DNA of 36,972 bases from Solirubrobacterales bacterium (GTDB lineage: Bacteria > Actinomycetota > Thermoleophilia > Solirubrobacterales > Solirubrobacteraceae). Made by a program: the position numbers and the translations under genes. The DNA lies in the NCBI GenBank assembly GCA_025964175.1, contig JAOPZL010000370.1:1-36972 (forward strand). Direction: 5' to 3'. The notes below the pieces were generated by a model, which was not told the DNA's origin, made no database searches, and saw only the letters and a list, made by a program, of their open reading frames with translations. Positions within the stretch are counted from its first letter, which is position 1, and every line of letters begins with the position of its first letter. Positions 26,817 through 34,531 of this stretch are shown here, piece by piece.

Positions 26817-27520
26817 CACTGCTGCGCCAGCGCGGCGCGCAGGCTCGAGAGCGTCCCGGGCAGCGCGATGCCGGCCATCGCCAGCACGCGCGTCGTCAGC
26901 GATGGCGCCGGGTCCAGCCGCGCGGCGGTCGCCGCGGTCTCGGCCAGACGGTCGACCGCCAGCTCGACCAGATCGGCATCCGCGCCGTGGACGAGCACGA
27001 GGTCGCGCTCGGCGAGGACGACGTCCCACTCGGGACCCCGTGCGGCGAGGAGCCCGAGCATGCACGGCACGTCGGCGCTTGCGGCCTCTGCTCGACGCCA
27101 GGCCGCGACGGCGGCGGCCGCGTCGGCCGGGAGCGCCACCACGACGAGCCGCCCGCAGGCTCGAGCGCTCACGTCCCGGGCCACCAGCGACCTCGCGAGT
27201 CGGCGGGCAGCCGGAACCGCCGGCGCGCCCGCTGCCTGCTCGACCGCGTCGCCGCCCCAGAACGCCACCGTCGCCACCCCACGACGGGCGGCGGCGAGCG
27301 CGACGGCAGCTCCGTGCCCGCGTGCGCCGCGCCCGGTCGCCAGGAGCGCGACGGTCGAGGGCAGCGGTGCGCGCGCGGCACCGCGGGCCCTCGATGACCG
27401 TTGCCCACGCCCTTCGGGACGGTCGGTCGCTGTCGGCTGATGGGTGCTCGGCCCGCCATCGGCCGGATGCACGAACCATCCGGAGACCGCCTGCGCGACC
27501 TGCTGCGCCCGGCGACTCAT
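26816..27520 (-). CDS. Possible CpaE/TadZ-like protein with degenerate P-loop
   Basis: This 234-residue protein sits between a TadE-like gene (ATGA overlap) and the VanY-SLT gene (TGATG overlap). After a polar N-terminus of about 55 residues it reads STVALLATGRGARGHGAAVA, then LAAARRGVATVAFWGG. The layout, a strand, a Gly-rich loop, a helix and a second strand, is that of a MinD/ParA-like Rossmann fold, but the Walker A Lys and Ser/Thr (GKT/S) are absent. Later strands (GRLVVVALPAD, WDVVLAERDLVLVHGA) fit such a fold. In Tad systems CpaE/TadZ proteins of this kind localise the machine. The assignment rests on gene context and is tentative. Confidence 0.45.
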   Translation of the reverse strand: MSRRAQQVAQAVSGWFVHPADGGPSTHQPTATDRPEGRGQRSSRARGAARAPLPSTVALLATGRGARGHGAAVALAAARRGVATVAFWGGDAVEQAAGAPAVPAARRLARSLVARDVSARACGRLVVVALPADAAAAVAAWRRAEAASADVPCMLGLLAARGPEWDVVLAERDLVLVHGADADLVELAVDRLAETAATAARLDPAPSLTTRVLAMAGIALPGTLSSLRAALAQQ

Positions 27521-27987
27521 CCGGTCGACCGCGCCGCGGCAGACCCGAGGCGCGCAGGCTGTCGCTGGACCGTCGCCCGCATGGTCATGCCCGCGCCGCT
27601 CCACCGCGCGAGCGCATGCTGCCGCGCGGGCGTCGCGACCGCCGTCGCCGTCCACCGCGCCGGTCCGGGTGGGTCGACGGTCACCCTGACGCGGTCGGCG
27701 TGGACCGTGACGGCGACCCCGGAGTGCGCCCAACCCGGGAGGGCCGCGCGTGCGGCACGGGCCGGGTCTGCGCCTTGGAGGATGGCCACGGCGCCCGCTT
27801 CTGCCGCGTGGTCGGCGAGCTCGCGGGCCAGGCCCGTCGCCAGCAGCTGGGCCACGCCGATCACGACGGCGACCACGATGGGCAGCATCCCCACCAGCTC
27901 GGTCGTCGCCTGTCCTGCGCAGCCGCGCACGCATCCGCATGGGCGACGTCGCCCCACTGCGGCGTTCCCCGCCCCCACGGCCCTCAC
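27517..27987 (-). CDS. TadE-like pseudopilin
   Basis: This 156-residue protein starts at a GTG overlapping the upstream stop (GTGA). After a short Cys/Arg-rich leader it has the TadE signature GQATTELVGMLPIVVAVVIG: a Gly-Gln, a Glu five residues into the hydrophobic helix and a Pro in its middle, then about 20 apolar residues. The outer part is a small Ala/Val-rich domain (ADHAAEAGAVAILQG, then VTVHADRVRVTVDPP). TadE/TadF pseudopilins are processed by a prepilin peptidase and take part in Flp pilus or Tad secretion assembly. Neither a pilin nor the peptidase is in this window. Confidence 0.7.
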   Translation of the reverse strand: MRAVGAGNAAVGRRRPCGCVRGCAGQATTELVGMLPIVVAVVIGVAQLLATGLARELADHAAEAGAVAILQGADPARAARAALPGWAHSGVAVTVHADRVRVTVDPPGPARWTATAVATPARQHALARWSGAGMTMRATVQRQPARLGSAAARSTG

Positions 27988-28394
27988 GACGCACCCTGCG
28001 GGGCGAACCGCGCGCGCGTGCGGATCGACGCCAGATGCAGGTCCGCCACCACGCTCGGCACCACCAGCCGCAGGCTCACCGCGCCGTCGCCGACCACCCG
28101 CACCGCGACGCCGCGAGCCAACGCGTCCGGCAGCACCGCGCGCGCGGCCTGCGCCGGATCGCGGCCCAGCGCGGACGCTCGCGCGGCGGCGCGCGCGGCC
28201 GATCCCGACAGCCAGACGGCCTGCCCGGCGACGACCGCCTGCCAGGCCAGCAGCCCGAGCAGGACGATCAGGGGCAGGAGCGCGACGAGCTCGACGGCCG
28301 CCTGGCCAGACGCGCTCGCTCGGGCATCCGCGCGCCGGCCGCGCCTCGTCCGGGTCCGCGTCCAGCGCTCTCGGTTCGGGGTCGGTGGCGGCAT
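27984..28394 (-). CDS. TadE-like pseudopilin, first gene of the operon
   Basis: This 136-residue protein opens the operon, with GGGAGGG 7 nt before its ATG. A very basic N-terminus (ERWTRTRTRRGRRADAR) leads to the TadE motif SGQAAVELVALLPLIVLLGL with the conserved Glu and Pro. An extracytoplasmic Ala-rich helix (SAARAAARASALGRDPAQAA) and a strand-rich end follow. It resembles the next gene in plan and the two may form a heterodimer, as TadE and TadF are thought to do. Its stop overlaps the next start by 4 nt. The 124 nt upstream hold no gene; no strong -10 was seen there. Confidence 0.75.
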   Translation of the reverse strand: MPPPTPNRERWTRTRTRRGRRADARASASGQAAVELVALLPLIVLLGLLAWQAVVAGQAVWLSGSAARAAARASALGRDPAQAARAVLPDALARGVAVRVVGDGAVSLRLVVPSVVADLHLASIRTRARFAPQGAS

Positions 28395-28518
28395 GTCGAC
28401 ACCCTCCCGCGACTCATGTCACAGCGCAGCACCAGTCTGTGCCGAAACGGCGACGAGATCGCGACGACTTCGACACGCCCGGGGCAGCCCGCCGGAGGAC
28501 GGCGAGAAACCTCCGCCC

Positions 28519-28869
28519 CTAGTACTCCTTGGAGTGCCGCCAGACCCGGTACAGGCCGTAGCCCGACGCGCCGAGCAGCACGATCCAGAGCACGGTGCCC
28601 GGGCCGCTGTCGAAGAGCCGCGGGGAGCCCGCCAGGGTCAGGACGATCGCGCCCAGGGCGACGTACGCGATCAGCCGCCAGGTGTCGCCGAGCGAGTAGA
28701 CGTCCATGCGGTGCTCGCGGTACCAGCGCGACGCGAGCAGGGCGATCCCCGCCGTGATGATCACGAAGAGCACCGCACCGAAGAGGTTGGCCGCGGTCCC
28801 GCCGCCGGGCAGCGCGTAGACGCCCAGCGCGAGCAGCGCGACGATGCCGAAGTTGCGGACGTGCTTCAC
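28519..28869 (-). CDS. Small four-helix membrane protein of unknown function
   Basis: This roughly 116-residue protein has four hydrophobic segments: FGIVALLALGVYALPGG, LFGAVLFVIITAGIALLA, LIAYVALGAIVLTLAG and TVLWIVLLGASGYGLYRVW. It carries a short basic loop between helices 2 and 3 (RWYREHRMD). I do not recognise a family. I start it at the GTG at 28869 (MKHVRNFGIVAL); a TANNNT (TAGAGT) lies 7 nt upstream, so the mRNA may be leaderless. It is separate from the pst-phoU operon, whose terminator-like hairpin lies just upstream, and it points toward the TadE operon 124 nt away. Confidence 0.7.
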   Translation of the reverse strand: MKHVRNFGIVALLALGVYALPGGGTAANLFGAVLFVIITAGIALLASRWYREHRMDVYSLGDTWRLIAYVALGAIVLTLAGSPRLFDSGPGTVLWIVLLGASGYGLYRVWRHSKEY

Positions 28870-28901
28870 GCCATCAACTCTAATGCCCCGACCGCCCATG
28901 A

Positions 28902-28918
28902 CCCGCGCGACGCGCGGG
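28902..28918 (-). terminator. Hairpin at the end of the pst-phoU-regulator run
   Basis: CCCGCGC (28902-28908) pairs with GCGCGGG (28912-28918) over a GAC loop, 17 nt past the stop of the response regulator. The stem is strong but there is no T-tract. Confidence 0.4.
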
Positions 28919-28935
28919 CCACCGACTCGACCGGC

Positions 28936-29802
28936 TCAACCGATGGACCGCTCCGCCTCGTGCGAGGCGGCGAGCCCGTGCTCCAGGGCGCCCAGCGTCG
29001 CGGCCTCGCGCGTGACCGCCTCGGCGGCGTCCGTGACGAAGGTCGCGTCCTCGGCCGGCTCGGGCGCGAAGCGGTAGCCGATGCCGAAGTGGGTGTGGAT
29101 GTAGCGCCACTCGGGCGAGGACCTCTCGAGCTTCTGGCGGAGCTTGCGGACGAAGACGTCGACCGACCGGTCGCCGCGAGCCATCGCGTAGCCCCAGACG
29201 CGCTGGTAGATCTCCTCGCGCTCGAGGACGCGCCCACGCGCGCTCGCCAGCAGCTCGATGAGCTCGAACTCGCGGCGGGTGAGGTCGATCGACCGGTCGG
29301 ACGCGAACGCCTGGAACTGGTCGGCGCGGATCTCGATCTCACCGGCGACGACCGGGGCGACGTCCACGCGCGCCTCGGCGCGACGGCGGCGGCGCACGAC
29401 GGACTCGACCCGGGCGATGACCTCTTCCGGATGGCACGGCTTGTTGATCCAGTCGTCGGCGCCCATCCGCAGGCCGCGCACGCGCTGGGCGACGGTGGAC
29501 TGACCGGTGACCACGACGACGCCGAGGCCGGGCAGGGCGGCGCAGGTGCGCTCGAGCCACTCCCAGGCGGTCGGTCCGAGGATCGCCAGGTCGACGACGA
29601 GCGCGCTCAGGCGCATGGCCACGAGCGCTTCGGACGAGAGCGGGCTGGCGAGCACGCGGTGCTCCCACCCGAGACGGTCGAGCCGCTTGCCCAGGACCTG
29701 CAGGAAACCGGTGTCGCGATCGAGGATCGCCAGGCGCAACGGTGCGCCGGCCGGACCCTCGTGTGCCGTCGCCGCGTTCACGGCGGGGGTGCCTTCGACC
29801 AT
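28936..29802 (-). CDS. OmpR/PhoB-family response regulator after phoU
   Basis: This protein has a receiver domain and a winged-helix DNA-binding domain, 288 residues from the ATG at 29802. In the receiver, the acidic pair is split (LAILDRDTGF), the phospho-acceptor is Asp71 (ALVVDLAILG), Thr99 is in VVVTGQS and Lys121 in INKPCHPEEV. The C-terminal domain reads LTRREFELIELLASARGRVL, GDRSVDVFVRKLRQKLE and HTHFGIGYRFAPEP, followed by a 45-residue tail. It lies behind phoU and probably controls the phosphate regulon, but no sensor kinase is in the window. TATGCT lies 6 nt before the ATG, a leaderless layout; the 29859 start in the track is less likely. Confidence 0.87.
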   Translation of the reverse strand: MVEGTPAVNAATAHEGPAGAPLRLAILDRDTGFLQVLGKRLDRLGWEHRVLASPLSSEALVAMRLSALVVDLAILGPTAWEWLERTCAALPGLGVVVVTGQSTVAQRVRGLRMGADDWINKPCHPEEVIARVESVVRRRRRAEARVDVAPVVAGEIEIRADQFQAFASDRSIDLTRREFELIELLASARGRVLEREEIYQRVWGYAMARGDRSVDVFVRKLRQKLERSSPEWRYIHTHFGIGYRFAPEPAEDATFVTDAAEAVTREAATLGALEHGLAASHEAERSIG

Positions 29803-29808
29803 GCCAGG

Positions 29809-29814
29809 AGCATA
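29809..29814 (-). promoter_or_regulatory. Candidate leaderless -10 of the response regulator gene
   Basis: TATGCT, CCTGGC, ATG on the minus strand. This would allow the regulator to be transcribed separately from phoU. Confidence 0.5.
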
Positions 29815-29854
29815 GTCCCCCGTGCCGTCGGCCACACCATCCCGCGGGGCCTTC

Positions 29855-29871
29855 GTCACCGGATGTTCACA
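29855..29871. promoter_or_regulatory. Possible PHO-box-like direct repeat
   Basis: GTCACC (29855) and TTCACA (29866) are 11 bp apart on the + strand, the spacing of PhoB/PhoP half-sites. It lies between phoU and the regulator but about 40 nt from the regulator's -10, so it is less convincing than the two sites near pstS. Confidence 0.3.
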
Positions 29872-29896
29872 GGGAACCGCCGGTCCGTGACGACGG

Positions 29897-30592
29897 TCAC
29901 AGAGTCGTCGGGTGCGAGGAGTCCGAGAACTCCCGGAACAGCCCGGTGACCACGAAGGCCGTCTGCTCGCCGATGTCCACGGCGTTGTCCCCCACCCGCT
30001 CCAGCGCCCGCGCGACGAGCACCATGTGCATGGCCCACTCGCGCGTGTCGGCGTCGTCGCCGATGCTCAGCGCGAGCTGGAAGATCTCGCGGTTGAGGCG
30101 GTTGATGTCGCGGTCCTGGCGCACCAGGTCGCGGGCCAGCTCCACGTCGCGGGTCGCGAACGCGGCCTTGCACTGCAGCGACTCGGAGCGGGCGAACTGG
30201 CCCATCTGGCGGATCTTCTCCAGGACCTCCGCGCGCACCGGCGGCTCGTGGCCGGCCAGCGGCACGAGCTTGGCGATGTTCACGCACTGGTCGCCCATCC
30301 GCTCCACGTGCTTGATCACGTGCAGCAGGGCGGCGAGCACGCGCAGGTCGCCCGCCACGGGCGCCTGCAGGGCCAGCAGCGACAGGATCCCCTGGTTGAC
30401 CTCGAGGTAGCGGCCGTCGAGGCGGTCGTCGTCGGCGATCACGAACGACGCGAGCTCGACGTCCTGGTGCATGACGGACTCCAGCGCGCGGTCCAGCTGC
30501 CCGATCACGAGGTCGATCCCGCCCAGTGCCGACTTCTCGAGCTCGGCCAGCTCGGTCTGGAAGTGCCTGCGGGTGTCGCCCATGCTGGCCAT
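29897..30592 (-). CDS. phoU: Phosphate-specific transport system accessory protein PhoU
   Basis: This 231-residue protein is built of two three-helix bundles. Each carries the PhoU metal-cluster motif E/DxxxD: HVERMGDQCVNIA and ALERVGDNAVDIGE. PhoU links the Pst transporter to the PhoR-type kinase and keeps the Pho regulon off when phosphate is ample. The ATG at 30592 lies 3 nt after pstB; an ATG at 30583 (MGDTRRHF) is also possible. Length and motifs are normal. Confidence 0.95.
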   Translation of the reverse strand: MASMGDTRRHFQTELAELEKSALGGIDLVIGQLDRALESVMHQDVELASFVIADDDRLDGRYLEVNQGILSLLALQAPVAGDLRVLAALLHVIKHVERMGDQCVNIAKLVPLAGHEPPVRAEVLEKIRQMGQFARSESLQCKAAFATRDVELARDLVRQDRDINRLNREIFQLALSIGDDADTREWAMHMVLVARALERVGDNAVDIGEQTAFVVTGLFREFSDSSHPTTL

Positions 30593-30595
30593 GCC

Positions 30596-31462
30596 CTACC
30601 CGAACTTCCCGGTGACGTACTCCTCTGTGCGGGAGTCGGTCGGGTTGGTGAAGATCCGCGAGGTCGGTCCGATCTCGACCAGCTGCCCGTCGAGCATGAA
30701 CGCGGTCTGGTCGGCGACCCGTGCGGCCTGCTGCATGTTGTGGGTGACGATGACGATCGTCACGCGGGACTTCAGCTCCTGCACGAGCTCCTCGATCTTC
30801 AGCGTGGAGATCGGGTCCAGGGCCGACGCCGGCTCGTCCATGAGCAGGACGTCGGGCTCGACGGCGAGCGCCCGGGCGATGCATAGGCGCTGCTGCTGTC
30901 CGCCGGAGAGGCCGATGCCCGGCTTGCGCAGGCGGTCCTTGACCTCCTCCCACAGCCCGGCGTCGCGCAGCGCGCTCTCGACGTGGCCGGGGTCGACCTT
31001 GCGCGCCGTGAGGCGCAGCCCGGAGGCGACGTTGTCGAAGATCGACATCGTCGGGAACGGGTTGGGCTTCTGGAAGACCATCCCGATCGCCCGGCGGACG
31101 GCGACGACGTCCACCTTGGGGTCGTAGACGTCGAAGTCGTCGAGCTTGACGGCGCCCGAGGCCCGGGCGCCGGGGATCTCCTCGTGCATGCGGTTGATGC
31201 AGCGCACGACGGTCGACTTACCCGATCCCGACGGGCCGATCAGCGCGGTCGCCTGGTTGGGCGCGAACGTCAGCGACAGGTCCTTGATCGAGTGCTGGTC
31301 GCCGTACCAGGCGTTCAGCTTCTCGAGCGTGATCGTCCGCGCCTCCCGCTGCACCGGTTCCGTGGTCGCGGTGTGCGTCGCGGCGGATGCCAGCGACGGC
31401 GAGACGACTGGTTCGGTATGCGGCTCGTCCGTCACGGTGAGTGGTGTGGGGTCGGGGGTCAA
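30596..31462 (-). CDS. pstB: Phosphate ABC transporter ATP-binding protein
   Basis: This 288-residue ATPase powers high-affinity phosphate import through PstA/PstC. Walker A is GPSGSGKST (76-84), the PstB-specific [17 protein letters not shown] follows, the signature is [15 protein letters not shown], Walker B is [13 protein letters not shown] and the switch His is in VTHNMQQA. The first 40 residues are a Thr/Pro-rich extension not typical of PstB; a downstream start cannot be excluded. The start overlaps the pstA stop by 4 nt (ATGA). Confidence 0.95.
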   Translation of the reverse strand: MTPDPTPLTVTDEPHTEPVVSPSLASAATHTATTEPVQREARTITLEKLNAWYGDQHSIKDLSLTFAPNQATALIGPSGSGKSTVVRCINRMHEEIPGARASGAVKLDDFDVYDPKVDVVAVRRAIGMVFQKPNPFPTMSIFDNVASGLRLTARKVDPGHVESALRDAGLWEEVKDRLRKPGIGLSGGQQQRLCIARALAVEPDVLLMDEPASALDPISTLKIEELVQELKSRVTIVIVTHNMQQAARVADQTAFMLDGQLVEIGPTSRIFTNPTDSRTEEYVTGKFG

Positions 31463-32331
31463 GACAGTCGGCTCCTTCTCTGCACGAGGCGAGCGAGGAT
31501 GGTGAGGATCAGGATCATCGCAACGAGCGTCAGCGCGGCACCCCAGGCGATCTGCACGAGGCGGTCCTGGGCCTGCCCCACGTCCTGGAAGATGAGGGCG
31601 GGCAGCGAGTTCATGCGGTCGCCGAGGTTGAACGTCGTCGCGTTGACGATCGTCGCCGTGAACAGCAGCGGCGCGGTCTCACCCGCGGCACGGGCGATCG
31701 CGAGCAGGATGCCGGTGACCATGCCGGGCAGCGCCGTCGGGAGGACGATCTTGAAGATCACCTTCCAGCGGGGAGCGCCGAGCGCGTACGCGGCCTCGCG
31801 CAGCGTGTTCGGGACCAGCAGCAGGACGACCTCGGCCGAGCGCGTGACGACCGGGAGCATCAGCAGCGCCAGCGCGATCGCGCCCTTGTAGCCCGCGAAC
31901 GACGCCCCGCCGAAGTTCGTCACGACGAGGGTGATGTAGACGAACAGGCCGAAGACGATCGACGGGACGCCGGTCATCACGTCGATGAAGTAGCGCACGC
32001 CGGTGGCCAGCCACGACTGGCGGCCGTACTCGACGAGCCAGATCGCGACGCCGACGCCGATCGGGACCGCGACCGCGGTGGCGATCGCGACCATCTCGAT
32101 GGTGCCCAGGATGGCGCTCTTGATGCCGCCCGGATCGCCGAGGAACGAGCCGGTCGGATCGGTCGTGAAGAAGTCCCAGCTCCAGGCGCCGAGGCCTTCC
32201 TTCAGCAGGTAGTAGAGGATGAAGAACAGCGGGATCAGGGCGATCCCGGTGAACAGCGCGACGATCGCGCGGGCGCCGCGGTCGGCGCGCTTGCGCCGGC
32301 CGCTGACCGGTTGCAGGGAGACGCTGCTCAT
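31459..32331 (-). CDS. pstA: Phosphate ABC transporter permease PstA
   Basis: This 290-residue permease has about six membrane helices. It starts with a basic cytoplasmic end and a first helix ([21 protein letters not shown]). Diagnostic motifs are the [11 protein letters not shown] helix and the EAA coupling loop [20 protein letters not shown], followed by [15 protein letters not shown]. It pairs with PstC to form the phosphate channel. It starts 4 nt after pstC and overlaps pstB. Confidence 0.95.
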   Translation of the reverse strand: MSSVSLQPVSGRRKRADRGARAIVALFTGIALIPLFFILYYLLKEGLGAWSWDFFTTDPTGSFLGDPGGIKSAILGTIEMVAIATAVAVPIGVGVAIWLVEYGRQSWLATGVRYFIDVMTGVPSIVFGLFVYITLVVTNFGGASFAGYKGAIALALLMLPVVTRSAEVVLLLVPNTLREAAYALGAPRWKVIFKIVLPTALPGMVTGILLAIARAAGETAPLLFTATIVNATTFNLGDRMNSLPALIFQDVGQAQDRLVQIAWGAALTLVAMILILTILARLVQRRSRLS

Positions 32332-32335
32332 GGGT

Positions 32336-33343
32336 TCAGCCCGCCATTCCCGCCGCCGGCTTGCTCGCCGCTCGCTGGCCGCGCGAGGCGCGGTTGACGA
32401 AGTAGCGGGCCAGGGCGTTGATCGCCAGGGTCAGGAGGAAGAGGACGAGGCCGGCGGCGATGAGCGCGGCCCGGTGGACCTTGTCGGAGGCCGCCTCGCC
32501 GAACTCGTTGGCGATCACGGCGGCGAGCGAGTAGCCCTGCGAGAAGATCGTCTTGCCGATCTCCGGGGCGTTGCCGATGACGATGGTCACCGCGATCGTC
32601 TCGCCGATCGCGCGGCCGAGGCCGAGCATCGCGCCGCCGGTGATGCCGCCCTTGGAGTAGGGCAGGACGGCCATGCGGATCATCTCCCAGCGCGTGGCGC
32701 CGAGGGCGAGGGCCGCCTCCTTGTTCTCGCGCGGGACGGTCGTCATGACCTCGCGCGAGATGGCGGAGACGATCGGGATGATCATGATCGCCAGGATGAG
32801 CCCGGCGATGAAGTAGTTGGGGCCCGAGACCGTCCCGCCGACGAAGGGGAGGAAGGCGAAGGTGTCGGAGAACCACTGCTCGGCCGGCTTGAGCTTGGGG
32901 ATCAGGAAGAAGAAGCCCCACAGGCCGTAGACCACGGACGGGACCGCGGCGAGCAGCTCGACGAGGATGGTCAGCGGGGCGCGCACGCGCGGCGAGGCCA
33001 GCTCGGTGATGTAGAGCGCGGTGGCGACGGCGATCGGGACGCCGATGACGAGGGCGATCGCCGAGGTGATCAGCGTGCCGACGAGCAGCGGCAGGGCGCC
33101 GTAGAGCGCCTGCGACGGCACCCACTCGCTGTTGAAGACGAACGAGAAGAAGCCGGTCTGGGCGAAGACCGGCCGTGAGTCGGCGATGAGGACCTCGAAG
33201 AAGTACGCGATCAGGAGGATCACGCCGATCGAGAGGGCGGTGAGGCCCCACTTCAGGATGCGGTCGAGCAGGCCGGAGCCCCGCGTCCGCTCGAGTGACG
33301 AGCGGCCGCGGGGGACCTGGAGGGTTTCCGGAGCGGAAGCCAT
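32336..33343 (-). CDS. pstC: Phosphate ABC transporter permease PstC
   Basis: This 335-residue permease has about six or seven membrane helices. It shows LLAAVPSVVYGLWGFFFLIP, the large ISREVMTTVPRENKEAALAL coupling loop followed by GATRWEMIRMAVLP, and GLGRAIGETIAVTIVIG. It partners PstA. It starts 6 nt after the pstS stop. The N-terminus has a polar 25-residue extension (VPRGRSSLERTRGSG). Confidence 0.95.
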   Translation of the reverse strand: MASAPETLQVPRGRSSLERTRGSGLLDRILKWGLTALSIGVILLIAYFFEVLIADSRPVFAQTGFFSFVFNSEWVPSQALYGALPLLVGTLITSAIALVIGVPIAVATALYITELASPRVRAPLTILVELLAAVPSVVYGLWGFFFLIPKLKPAEQWFSDTFAFLPFVGGTVSGPNYFIAGLILAIMIIPIVSAISREVMTTVPRENKEAALALGATRWEMIRMAVLPYSKGGITGGAMLGLGRAIGETIAVTIVIGNAPEIGKTIFSQGYSLAAVIANEFGEAASDKVHRAALIAAGLVLFLLTLAINALARYFVNRASRGQRAASKPAAGMAG

Positions 33344-33349
33344 CAGTGG

Positions 33350-34480
33350 TTACGCGATCGCGCTCCCGTTGCACTGCAGGGCGTCGACCTCGGCCTGCGC
33401 CGAGCTCTTGATGCCGGCGGGCAGCGGCGCGTACTGCAGCTGCGTCGCGATCTGCTGGCCGTCGCCGAGGGCGTAGTCGAGCCAGCCCTTGACGCGCTTG
33501 GCCTGGTCGGCCTTCATGCCGGCCTTGCACATGTCCTGGTAGACGAGCAGGAACGTGACCGCCGAGATCGGGTAGGTCGACGCGCCCGGCGCGTTGATCG
33601 TGCTGAAGCGCAGGTCGGCCGGCGGCTTGGCGCCCTCGCCGGCGGCCGCGGTGGCCTCCAGCGTCGGCTCCACGAACTGGCCGCTCGCGTTCTTGATCGC
33701 GGCGGTGGTGAAGTTGTTCTGCAGCGCGTAGGCCTGCTCGACGTAGCCGACGGATCCGTCGTTCTGCTTCACGCAGCCGGCGACGCCGTCGTTGCCCTTG
33801 GCGCCCGTGCCGGTCGGCCACTTGACCGACTTGTCGACGCCCGGGCCGTTCTTCCAGGCCGGGGAGTAGTCGGCGAGGAACGCGGTGAAGTTCTTCGTCG
33901 TGCCCGACTCGTCGGAGCGGTGGCACACGGTGATGTCGGTGGACGGCAGGCTCGCGCCGCTGTTGAGCGCGGCGATGGCCGGGTCGTTCCACTTCGTGAT
34001 CTGGCCGAGGAAGATGTCGGCGACGGTCGCGCCGTCGAGCTTGAGGCCCTTGTCGACGCCGTCCACCTTGTAGGCGACGGTGACGGCGCCCAGGACGGTC
34101 GGGACGTGGACCGGAGCGCCCTTCTTCTTGGCCGCGGCCTCCTCCTCGTCGGTCATCGCGGCGTCGGAGGCGCCGAAGTCGACAGTGCCCTCGGTGAACT
34201 GGGCGATGCCGCCGCCCGAGCCGATGCCCTGGTAGTTGACCGTGGTGCCGGAGGCCTTCTTGTACTGGTTGGCCCACTCGGAGTAGACGGGCTGCGGGAA
34301 CGTGGCTCCCGCGCCGTTGATGGTGCCGCCGAGCTGGGCGGTGTCCGAGGCGGCGGCCGTGCCGCTGCCCGTGGAGCCGGAGGTGCTGCTGTTGCTCCCG
34401 CAGGCGGTCGCCCCGAGGGCGAGGGCGCCGCAGCAGGCGGCGGCGATGAGCTTGTGGTGCCTCACGTTCGTCCTTTTCAT
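33350..34480 (-). CDS. pstS: Phosphate-binding lipoprotein PstS
   Basis: This is the extracytoplasmic phosphate receptor for the Pst transporter. The signal peptide (MKRTNVRHHKLIAAACCGAL) ends at a lipobox ATAC, so it should be lipid-anchored, then comes a Ser/Thr/Gly linker. Phosphate-binding loops are GAGATFPQPVYSEWA, GIGSGGGIAQF and the HRSDESGTT stretch. I choose the ATG at 34480; the track start at 34513 is a TTG and an ATG at 34492 also exists. No good Shine-Dalgarno precedes any of them. An 11-bp direct repeat about 70 nt upstream probably recruits the Pho regulator. Confidence 0.94.
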   Translation of the reverse strand: MKRTNVRHHKLIAAACCGALALGATACGSNSSTSGSTGSGTAAASDTAQLGGTINGAGATFPQPVYSEWANQYKKASGTTVNYQGIGSGGGIAQFTEGTVDFGASDAAMTDEEEAAAKKKGAPVHVPTVLGAVTVAYKVDGVDKGLKLDGATVADIFLGQITKWNDPAIAALNSGASLPSTDITVCHRSDESGTTKNFTAFLADYSPAWKNGPGVDKSVKWPTGTGAKGNDGVAGCVKQNDGSVGYVEQAYALQNNFTTAAIKNASGQFVEPTLEATAAAGEGAKPPADLRFSTINAPGASTYPISAVTFLLVYQDMCKAGMKADQAKRVKGWLDYALGDGQQIATQLQYAPLPAGIKSSAQAEVDALQCNGSAIA

Positions 34481-34531
34481 CGTTCGATCCATTCGTTCGA
34501 TGGAGGCTCGCAACGCATGACCCCCACCCTG

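Noticed and set aside
29887-29900. GTGAC-GACG-GTCAC palindrome at the end of phoU
   Set aside because: A 5-bp stem overlapping the phoU stop; chance is likely in this composition.
26806-29949. 1047-residue plus-strand ORF
   Set aside because: It lies opposite the TadE-like genes, the small membrane protein and the response regulator, all of which have recognisable sequence. It is a shadow frame.
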